Positions 1 through 5,331 of a stretch of DNA of 6,111 nucleotides are shown here, one piece after another. The notes beneath the pieces were generated by a model. That model was not told the DNA's origin, did no database searches, and saw nothing but the letters and a program-made list of their open reading frames with translations. Within the stretch, counting starts at the first letter, position 1. Each line of letters opens with the position of its first letter. The stretch lies in NCBI GenBank assembly GCA_902795935.1, contig CADBMS010000005.1:1-6111 (forward strand), in the 5' to 3' direction. This DNA comes from an uncultured Methanobrevibacter sp. (GTDB taxonomy: Archaea; Methanobacteriota; Methanobacteria; Methanobacteriales; Methanobacteriaceae). A program made the translations under genes and the position numbers.

Positions 1-312
1 CCATATATTCATGGTGCAATTCATGGAACTTTAGGTCAAATTACAGTATTCACACCTAATAGTAAAACTTATGAAGAAATGTTTAATCTTCCATCTTTAG
101 GTAAACACTTAACAAATGATGTCATTGAAGATTTAAAAAATGTTACATCGGGCGTTCCACCAGTAATCGGCCCTACTCCAAATTTAATTGGATGTTTAGA
201 GTCTTTTGAAGCATATAAAATAATAACTGGAATTGGAAAAGTTACTGTTGCACCTGAAATCTTAACATTTGATTTATTGGATTTAAATTCATTTTCAGTA
301 AAAGAAATATGA
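1..312 (+). CDS. ThiF/MoeB/HesA-family adenylyltransferase, C-terminal part (5' truncated)
   Basis: The frame is open from base 1 to the TGA at 310-312, giving 103 visible residues. An internal ATG at 79 would give a 77-residue ORF, but the reading continues upstream as PYIHGAIHGTLGQITVF, which matches the strand after the catalytic core of ThiF/MoeB/HesA E1-like enzymes (typically P-x-hxG-ah-x-G-x-G-Q-h). The end also fits the family: VIGPTPNLIGCLESFEAYKIITG resembles the segment following GVLGP in MoeB, and ILTFDLLDLNSF resembles the last strand. The family adenylates the C-terminal glycine of a ubiquitin-like sulfur carrier (MoaD, ThiS or similar) in the cytoplasm. The ATP-binding core lies outside the window. 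The zinc-binding CxxC pairs common in MoeB are not seen: the first site reads TPNSKTYEEMF and the second lacks Cys, with Cys65 the only cysteine visible. The FdhD neighbour favours a molybdopterin role, but the partner cannot be read here. Confidence 0.8.
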   Translation, partial: PYIHGAIHGTLGQITVFTPNSKTYEEMFNLPSLGKHLTNDVIEDLKNVTSGVPPVIGPTPNLIGCLESFEAYKIITGIGKVTVAPEILTFDLLDLNSFSVKEI

Positions 313-348
313 TAATAAATATGTTTTGATAGTTGCTTACAAAACTTT

Positions 349-379
349 TTTTATAGTTATTTATAAATAATCTATAAAA
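349..379. terminator. Bidirectional terminator-like palindrome between convergent genes
   Basis: The arms TTTTATAG (349-356) and CTATAAAA (372-379) are exact complements. They enclose TTATTTATAAATAA (357-370), itself a perfect palindrome, so the whole can pair except for one extra T at 371. A T-run at 346-352 serves the left gene. An A-run at 404-409 gives a T-run on the minus strand for fdhD. It sits between two converging genes, where a shared terminator is expected. The stem is almost all A/T, so the T-runs may matter more than the hairpin. Confidence 0.55.
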
Positions 380-422
380 TTAATTTCGTAAATGACTAGA
401 ATTAAAAAATTATTAAACCTGA

Positions 423-1226
423 TTATTTATCTAAGTCTATACGTTCTGGTGCATTGTATATGGTGAATCTCTTGTTACGAACAAATCCTATCATAGTAAT
501 GTTTCCATTTTTAGCTACTTCTAATCCGGAGTATGCTGGTGATGCATTTGAAATAATCACTGGAATTCCAACTCTAATTACTTTTCGTAACATATCTGCT
601 GGCATTCTACCACTATAAGTAATATAAGACTTAGAAAAATCAAAACCTTTTTTAGATGCGGCACCTATTACTTTGTCAACTGCAACATGACGACTAACAT
701 CTTCTCTTATTATAGTATTATTCTCATATTTTAATTGTGCAACATGCACGCCACCTGTTTTTTGCCAAGTTTTTGCTTCATTGGTTAAATATTTAATATC
801 TTTTATAACTTGTGTTGCATTAATTTTTAAATCAGATTTATTAATAGGAATCTGTTTTAATTCAGATCTAATTCCTCCAGCACTATCAGAATTTAATTGG
901 TATTCAAGTAATTCAGATGTCGGTTTATCTTTACAATTTTTTTTTTCTAAATTTTCAGGGGCTTTATATTGTGCTTTTGTTTTAATTAAAATATTTGTTT
1001 TATCTATTTTAATAGAGGTAATGTCTGAATAATCTTTAATTAAACCTTCTCCAAGACAGTATCCGACTGCAAAATCATCTAAATTTTTAGGGTAGGTTGA
1101 AAATTTACGAGGATTCAATGAATCAATAACTAAGTATGTGTATTTGTCATTTACAACAGTTTCTTCAATTTTTTTGTATTTCCCCTCTTTCCATTGAATT
1201 GCTTCAGTTTGTTTAATAAAATCCAT
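423..1226 (-). CDS. fdhD: FdhD-family protein (sulfurtransferase-like), lacking the CxxC
   Basis: A 267-residue protein. FdhD passes sulfur from a cysteine desulfurase to the bis-pterin Mo/W cofactor of formate dehydrogenase; in methanogens a related role for formylmethanofuran dehydrogenase is possible. Family blocks, in order, are VGYCLGEGLI (54-63), TGGVHVAQL (157-165), REDVSRHVAVDKVIGAA (174-190), SGRMPADML (205-213), RVGIPVIISNASPAYSGLEVA (218-238) and GFVRNKRFTIYNAPERI (247-263). The length suits the family. The start is the ATG at 1226: AGGTGA (1237-1232) lies upstream with an ordinary spacing, whereas the GTG at 1235 lies inside that site. Oddity: the loop that carries the CxxC in E. 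coli FdhD reads SDSAGGIRS (113-121) with no Cys. The only cysteines are Cys57 and Cys98. It may be a diverged form that uses a different chemistry. Family assignment is firm; activity is uncertain. Confidence 0.88.
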   Translation of the reverse strand: MDFIKQTEAIQWKEGKYKKIEETVVNDKYTYLVIDSLNPRKFSTYPKNLDDFAVGYCLGEGLIKDYSDITSIKIDKTNILIKTKAQYKAPENLEKKNCKDKPTSELLEYQLNSDSAGGIRSELKQIPINKSDLKINATQVIKDIKYLTNEAKTWQKTGGVHVAQLKYENNTIIREDVSRHVAVDKVIGAASKKGFDFSKSYITYSGRMPADMLRKVIRVGIPVIISNASPAYSGLEVAKNGNITMIGFVRNKRFTIYNAPERIDLDK

Positions 1227-1241
1227 ATTTTTCACCTAATT

Positions 1242-1259
1242 ATATAACAATAGTTATAT
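1242..1259. promoter_or_regulatory. Inverted repeat in the fdhD promoter/leader
   Basis: ATATAAC (1242-1248) and GTTATAT (1253-1259) form perfect 7-bp arms around AATA, just upstream of the fdhD Shine-Dalgarno site. A TATA-like TTTAAATATAA on the minus strand (1264-1254) overlaps the right arm. A repressor at this site could block the promoter. In such AT-rich DNA a 7-bp palindrome may also arise by chance. Confidence 0.3.
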
Positions 1260-1393
1260 TTAAAACTTAGTACAAACATATTACTACTAACTCAAAAAAT
1301 AATAAAATAGATTATTATTGACGAGCGTGTAACTATATTTAATTAATACTTAACAGTTTTAATTAAAGATTTTAGTATTTAATTCATTAAATT

Positions 1394-1413
1394 GTTATAA
1401 AATATATGATAAC
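1394..1413 (+). promoter_or_regulatory. Candidate TATA box and half-sites for the GMC gene
   Basis: TTATAAAAT (1395-1403) resembles an archaeal box A. A start of transcription about 25 bases downstream would fall near 1420-1427, leaving a short leader that contains the ribosome binding site GGTGAT at 1430-1435. The box is flanked by GTTAT (1394-1398) and ATAAC (1409-1413), the same half-site words as in the inverted repeat before fdhD. Two TTTAATTAA copies (1338-1346 and 1358-1366) start 20 bp apart upstream. The promoter is inferred from sequence only. Confidence 0.4.
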
Positions 1414-1438
1414 TAACTATATTAAAATTGGTGATTAC

Positions 1439-2644
1439 ATGATTATTGTTATTGGTACTGGTGCTGGTGGTGGGCTTTTAGCTCGAGAACTAGCAATAAA
1501 AGGCTTACCTGTTACTATATTAGAAAAGGGACCATATGTAGAATCAAAAGACGCATTTAATTATTATGATAACTATTCTGAAGATGTTGATTTACTCACA
1601 ATAACTTGTGTAGGGGGAGCAACAATTGTATCTATGGCAAATATGGTGCGAGCTTTAGATAAAGAACTGTTAGATTATGATGTTGATTTATCTGAAGCAT
1701 ATCCTTATGTTGAAAAATTAGTTGGTGTGCACCAATTAGATGATTCTCACATAGGTAAAGGAACAAAAGCATTTTTAGATGCTGCAAGTGAATTAGGTTT
1801 AGAAACATTAAAAATGCCAAAAGCAATAAGGGAAAATGAATGTGTCCAATGTGGAAAATGTGCATTTGGATGTCCTGTTGATGCAAAATTCACAGGAAAA
1901 GACATGGTTGATGAAGCAATCAGAGCAGGGGCAAAATTAATAACACATGCTGAAGTAACTGAAGTAATATCTGAAAATAAAAAAGTATCTGCTGTAAAAT
2001 ATGTCAAAAATGGTATTGAAGAAATAATGGCTGCAGACAAAGTGATATTGGCTGCGGGGGCAATAGGTTCCACATTAATCCTAAGAAAATCTGGAATTGA
2101 AGATGCTGGGGAAGAAATATTCTTTGATCCATTTGTATCTGTTGGAGGATACTTAAAAGACATTCAATTCAATACTGAAGTCCAAATGGCTGGTTTAGTA
2201 ATTGGTAAAAACTTTGTATTATCTCCGCACTTTTCATCATTCATAAGAGCAAACATTCCAAATGATAATGTAACTGATGGTGATATATTAAGTATAATGG
2301 TTAAAACTCCTGATGATTGTAAAGGCCGTGTTGATGAAAATGGAGATGTAGTTAAAATAAACACTATTCACGACATCCGTTATTTGGCTGAAGGCGTAGC
2401 TACTGCGGGTTTTATACTAGAAAAAGCAGGAGTGGATTCAACAACTATTGGTTCAACAGTTTATAGGGGCGCACATCCTGGAGGGACTGCACCTATAGGA
2501 AAAATAGTTGACAGTAATTTAGAAACAGAAATTTCTAATTTATATGTTTGTGATGCGAGTGTATTGCCATTATCTCCTGGAAAACCACCTATTTTAACAA
2601 TACTTGCATTATCTAAAAGATTAGCAGATTATTTGGAAAATTAA
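1439..2644 (+). CDS. GMC-like FAD oxidoreductase with ferredoxin-type 4Fe-4S motif
   Basis: A 401-residue soluble flavoprotein. The N-terminus is a Rossmann FAD site: MIIVIGTGAGGGLLARELA with GxGxxG at 6-11 and an acidic residue, E29, ending the second strand. VGGATIVSMAN (58-68) matches the GMC GG-[ST] region, AAGAIGS (205-211) the second GMC signature, and HPGGTAPIG (346-354) with YVCDASVLP (369-377) and PPILTILALSKR (383-394) the C-terminal domain. Cys135, 138, 141 and 145 form CxxCGxCxxxCP, expected to hold one 4Fe-4S cluster, so electrons probably leave through Fe-S carriers and not to oxygen. The usual GMC active-site His is not evident: the place reads PLSPGKPP. The protein is also shorter than classic GMC enzymes (500-600 residues). 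The ATG at 1439 is preferred because GGTGAT (1430-1435) precedes it and the protein then starts at the FAD strand; an ATG at 1406 would add 11 residues overlapping the promoter. The substrate is unknown. Confidence 0.87.
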   Translation: MIIVIGTGAGGGLLARELAIKGLPVTILEKGPYVESKDAFNYYDNYSEDVDLLTITCVGGATIVSMANMVRALDKELLDYDVDLSEAYPYVEKLVGVHQLDDSHIGKGTKAFLDAASELGLETLKMPKAIRENECVQCGKCAFGCPVDAKFTGKDMVDEAIRAGAKLITHAEVTEVISENKKVSAVKYVKNGIEEIMAADKVILAAGAIGSTLILRKSGIEDAGEEIFFDPFVSVGGYLKDIQFNTEVQMAGLVIGKNFVLSPHFSSFIRANIPNDNVTDGDILSIMVKTPDDCKGRVDENGDVVKINTIHDIRYLAEGVATAGFILEKAGVDSTTIGSTVYRGAHPGGTAPIGKIVDSNLETEISNLYVCDASVLPLSPGKPPILTILALSKRLADYLEN

Positions 2645-2649
2645 CTTAG

Positions 2650-2690
2650 TTTTACCTTTTTATTTTTTTGTATTGTTTTTATCTTATTTT
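2650..2690 (+). terminator. T-rich terminator after the GMC gene
   Basis: Three T-runs (2657-2661, 2663-2669 and 2675-2680) follow the TAA at 2642-2644 within 40 bases. Archaeal RNA polymerase commonly stops at such U-rich tracts without a hairpin. None of comparable density lies between the following three genes, which supports a separate downstream operon. Confidence 0.5.
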
Positions 2691-2716
2691 CGGTGACAAG
2701 ATATTGTTTCATTGTC

Positions 2717-2738
2717 AACTGTTTCATTAGAAACAGTT
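2717..2738. promoter_or_regulatory. Perfect palindrome, probable MarR operator
   Basis: AACTGTTTC (2717-2725) and GAAACAGTT (2730-2738) are exact 9-bp inverted arms around ATTA, giving a 22-bp site of the size MarR dimers bind. It ends 40 bp before the marR ATG. TGTTTC also recurs at 2705-2710 and 2742-2747, the first copy followed by ATT as in the left arm (TGTTTCATT at 2705-2713 and 2720-2728). A TATA-like GTTATATG begins at 2736 and overlaps the right arm, so a bound repressor could exclude TBP/TFB. Self-regulation of the marR operon is inferred from position and family habit. Confidence 0.6.
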
Positions 2739-2778
2739 ATATGTTTCTTAAAATTATAATTATAATAATGGTGATTTT

Positions 2779-3228
2779 ATGGAAAATAAAAATTCAGAAG
2801 AAAGTTTTGATAATTCTCCATTAATTGGTTTGATTCACAACATCTCTAAAAATCAAATTAAATACCTAAAATCACGTATCTCTGAATTAGATTTGGACTT
2901 TGAAATAAGATATGTTATGTTAATTTATGATAATCCTAACTGTTCACAAGATGATATCGTTAATATTTGTGGTGAAAGTAAAGCTAATGTTGCTAAAGCA
3001 TTAAAAAAACTTGAAAACAAAGGATATATTCAAAGAGAAATTAATTTAGACAATCGGCGTAAATACATGTTAAAAACAACAGATAAATCGAATGAAATAG
3101 TTCCAAAAATAAGACAAATATCTTGTGATTGGGAAAAAGAAGTCGGAATATCTGAGAATGATGCGGAATTCATTGAAAGAGTAAAAAAAATAGCTATAAA
3201 TGGGATGAAGTTGGTGGAAGAATTATAA
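2779..3228 (+). CDS. MarR-family transcriptional regulator
   Basis: A 149-residue cytoplasmic DNA-binding protein, the usual MarR size. Helices that would form the dimer interface lie at about 11-37 and 105-149. The winged helix-turn-helix spans about 54-105: CSQDDIVNICGESKANVAKALKKLE (55-79) holds the two helices, and KGYIQREINLDNRRKYMLKTT (81-101) the wing, with the family pattern D-x-R-R-K-x-x-x-L-T at 91-100 (DNRRKYMLKT). These proteins usually repress their own operon and release DNA on binding a small, often aromatic or toxic, ligand. The ATG has a GGTGAT site (2770-2775) with the same 3-base gap as the GMC gene. The next gene starts 13 bases after the stop and an MFS exporter follows, so it very likely controls efflux. 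The ligand is unknown. Confidence 0.92.
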   Translation: MENKNSEESFDNSPLIGLIHNISKNQIKYLKSRISELDLDFEIRYVMLIYDNPNCSQDDIVNICGESKANVAKALKKLENKGYIQREINLDNRRKYMLKTTDKSNEIVPKIRQISCDWEKEVGISENDAEFIERVKKIAINGMKLVEEL

Positions 3229-3241
3229 TGGGGATGATGTC

Positions 3242-3590
3242 ATGAAAATCAAATATAGTGCAATGTTTGTAAATAATATGGCAGAATAGGTAGAATTTTA
3301 TACCAAAAAGTGTGGATTCAAAATAGATAGTGAATATGAATCAAATGGAGCTTTTATCACATTATTAAAATGAGGTGGGGGTGTGCATCTGGAATTAATT
3401 ACAGATAATGTTAATGAAACTGGTTTATATTCAATAGGTATGGATGTTTTAGATATTGAAAAGAAGTTAAAGATTTAAAATCAAAGGGAGTTGAAATAAT
3501 TTTAGAACCTATAACAATAAGTGTTTGGAAAATGGCTTTATTCAAAGATCAAATAGAATAAATATTGTTTTAGTAGAACATAATAATTAA
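3242..3590 (+). pseudogene. Broken VOC (glyoxalase/bleomycin-resistance-like) protein gene
   Basis: Reading through lesions gives a protein of about 116 residues: MKIKYSAMFVNNMAE, stop, VEFYTKKCGFKIDSEYES, then a stop, GGGVHLELITDNVNETGLYS, then EVKDLKSKGVEIILEP after a shift, and a tail ending RINIVLVEHNN. The pattern of a short N-terminal strand, then VEFYTKKxGF, HLEL and an end of the DPxxxxxxLVE kind is that of one-domain VOC proteins, which bind a metal or drug. Lesions: TAG at 3287-3289, TGA at 3371-3373, a one-base loss near 3456-3463, and another near 3549-3551 where DPN would be expected. It starts 13 bases after marR behind GGGGATGAT and ends 16 bases before the MFS gene, so it was the middle gene of that operon. 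Four independent lesions make sequencing error unlikely. The cargo or toxin it once handled is unknown. Confidence 0.8.
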
Positions 3591-3606
3591 TAAAGGGGTA
3601 ATAAAT

Positions 3607-4992
3607 ATGAAAATAAAATTTGAAATATATGTGGTGTTTATATCATTCATAACCTCATTTTTAGCAGTATTTTTATCAAATGGTATAATTATTGGGGTTC
3701 CATCAATTGCAAATGAATTTGTAATGAACAATGTACTCCAAAATTGGGTTTCAACAATATTCTTTTTGATAGTGGCAGTATTCACAGTACCTGCAGGACA
3801 AATATCTGGTAAATTTGGAGTTAAAAAATCATTACTTGCAGGTGTAATTGTATTTTTAATAGGATCAATAGGGGCCTGTGTTGCATTTTCAATAGAATCT
3901 TTTTTATTATTTAGAGTAATTCAAGGAATAGGTGTTGCATTTTTAAATGTATCTGCAATGGCAATGGTAGTATCAGCAGTTAAACCACAAAACAGAGGAA
4001 AGGCATTAGGATTTACAGTAACTGGAGTATACCTTGCAACTTCGTTATCTCCAGTTATATGTGGGTTCTTAGTACATAACTTTGGATGGAGGGCAATGTT
4101 TTACTTCGTAATGCCATTTTTAATATTATCTATAATTTTAATGATTTTAAAAATACCTTATGAATGGAAAACATATGAACATGACACAATAGATAAAATT
4201 GGATCCATATTATATGCAATTGGAATATTATCATTCATTTATGGATTCACAACACTAACAACCATAAATGGGGTAATATTAACTATATTTGGAATAATCT
4301 TATTAATAATATTCGGAATTTATGAATTAAAACAAAAATCTCCAGTATTTAACATGAACTTATTTAGAAACAAAAAATTCACATCGTCAAACATAGCAGC
4401 ACTATGCAGTTACCTAGCAGTTATGGTGGTCACAACCATCCTAAACTATCACTTCCAATATGTAAGAGGATGGGATGCCCAAACATCAGGAATGATACTA
4501 ATAATAACTCCAATTATCATGGCAATAATGGCTCCAAATTCAGGAAAACTCTCAGACAAGATTCATCCGCAAAAACTAGCAGCAACAGGAATGGGTATTG
4601 CAACAATAGCTCTACTAATATTAACTTTCTTAAATGCAAATACACCAATATATTTCGTTATACTGGCAATGATATTGCAAGGAATAGGAATGGGATTATT
4701 CTCATCTCCAAACATGAATGCAATAATGAGTTCAGTACCACCAAAAGATGCCCCAACAGCATCAGCTTCACAAGCCACAATGAGAACAATAGGACAAACA
4801 TTGAGTTTAGGTCTATTAACTTTAGTATTCTCATTAATAATGGGTAACTTAGAACTAAACCATCAATATGCAAATATGATAGTACAATCATCACAAATCA
4901 TATGTGGAATCTGTACAACCGCATGTATACTAGCAGTATTTGCTTCTTTAATTGGAATAAAATCTAGTGATGAATTTAACACAACCAATTAA
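3607..4992 (+). CDS. MFS transporter, DHA2-type 14-TM drug exporter
   Basis: A 461-residue integral membrane protein. Fourteen hydrophobic segments can be counted, at about 8-30, 45-64, 75-95, 99-122, 133-156, 161-182, 198-216, 220-240, 262-282, 294-312, 324-343, 348-372, 394-413 and 429-450, as in the QacA/EmrB group, which exports drugs or organic cations in exchange for protons. Family marks are PAGQISGKFGVKKSL (62-76, loop 2-3 motif A), LFRVIQGIGVAFLN (101-114, with R103 and QG as in motif B), and SLSPVICGFLVHNFGWRAMF (146-165, a degenerate motif C followed by the usual GWR). The motif A aspartate is Gly68, while the copy in the second half, GKLSDKIHPQKL (313-324), keeps its Asp. The start has a weak AGGGGTAAT site (3594-3602). 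It is the last gene of the marR operon, probably induced when MarR lets go. The substrate cannot be read from sequence. Confidence 0.9.
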   Translation: MKIKFEIYVVFISFITSFLAVFLSNGIIIGVPSIANEFVMNNVLQNWVSTIFFLIVAVFTVPAGQISGKFGVKKSLLAGVIVFLIGSIGACVAFSIESFLLFRVIQGIGVAFLNVSAMAMVVSAVKPQNRGKALGFTVTGVYLATSLSPVICGFLVHNFGWRAMFYFVMPFLILSIILMILKIPYEWKTYEHDTIDKIGSILYAIGILSFIYGFTTLTTINGVILTIFGIILLIIFGIYELKQKSPVFNMNLFRNKKFTSSNIAALCSYLAVMVVTTILNYHFQYVRGWDAQTSGMILIITPIIMAIMAPNSGKLSDKIHPQKLAATGMGIATIALLILTFLNANTPIYFVILAMILQGIGMGLFSSPNMNAIMSSVPPKDAPTASASQATMRTIGQTLSLGLLTLVFSLIMGNLELNHQYANMIVQSSQIICGICTTACILAVFASLIGIKSSDEFNTTN

Positions 4993-5014
4993 ACAAATAA
5001 TGAAATAAAAATAT

Positions 5015-5051
5015 AAAATTAGGCTTTGTAGAAAACCTTTTTTCTAATTTT
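5015..5051 (+). terminator. Hairpin with T-run after the MFS gene
   Basis: AAAATTAG (5015-5022) pairs exactly with CTAATTTT (5044-5051). The loop contains a smaller AGG/CCT pairing (5021-5023 with 5036-5038) followed by six T at 5038-5043. It lies 22 bases after the MFS stop, as expected for the end of the operon. The loop word GGCTTTGTAGAAAACC also resembles an insertion-sequence end, so a second reading is possible. Confidence 0.5.
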
Positions 5052-5331
5052 TATTTTTGCACTTAAAATTGATTTTTAGCCCAAATTTCCATAAACATAT
5101 ATTTATTTTATTTACACTTGAAATATTGTGTATTGATTTTAAAATTAAGTTATAATAAATTTAGGGTGCTTGAATTTTGTTGTTAGTTATCTCTGTAATT
5201 TAGGCTTGTTTTTATTGGTTATTAGATTATTTGGTTTCCTTTTTTAAAATACATTTATCATTTTTTTATTTTTATTTAAAAGGGCTGTTTATCGTTAAAT
5301 TTATATTATTTTAGTTACATATATTTATTTG
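5052..5331. other. AT-rich intergenic stretch, no gene seen
   Basis: No frame on either strand gives a convincing protein, and no tRNA or rRNA shape was found. It is full of T-runs. It may be the leader side of the decayed insertion sequence to its right, or plain spacer between that element and the marR operon. Confidence 0.5.

Noticed and set aside
79..312. A separate 77-residue small gene starting at ATG 79
   Set aside because: The frame is open to base 1 and the upstream residues fit the ThiF/MoeB fold, so it is the tail of a truncated longer gene. No ribosome binding site precedes 79.
1747..2163. 138-residue minus-strand ORF opposite the GMC gene
   Set aside because: It is an antisense shadow of a clearly conserved coding frame, with no recognisable motif.
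3287..3289. TAG as pyrrolysine, or TGA at 3371 as selenocysteine, in the VOC frame
   Set aside because: The frame also carries two frameshifts, VOC proteins are not known to use these residues, and no SECIS-like element is evident. Decay explains all lesions.
4404..4847. 147-residue plus-strand ORF inside the MFS gene
   Set aside because: It is Asn/Ser/Thr-rich shadow translation of a membrane protein gene in another frame, with no ribosome site and no family pattern.
5052..5331. CRISPR array, tRNA or structured RNA in the long AT-rich gap
   Set aside because: No regularly spaced repeats, no cloverleaf and no GC-rich stem were found.
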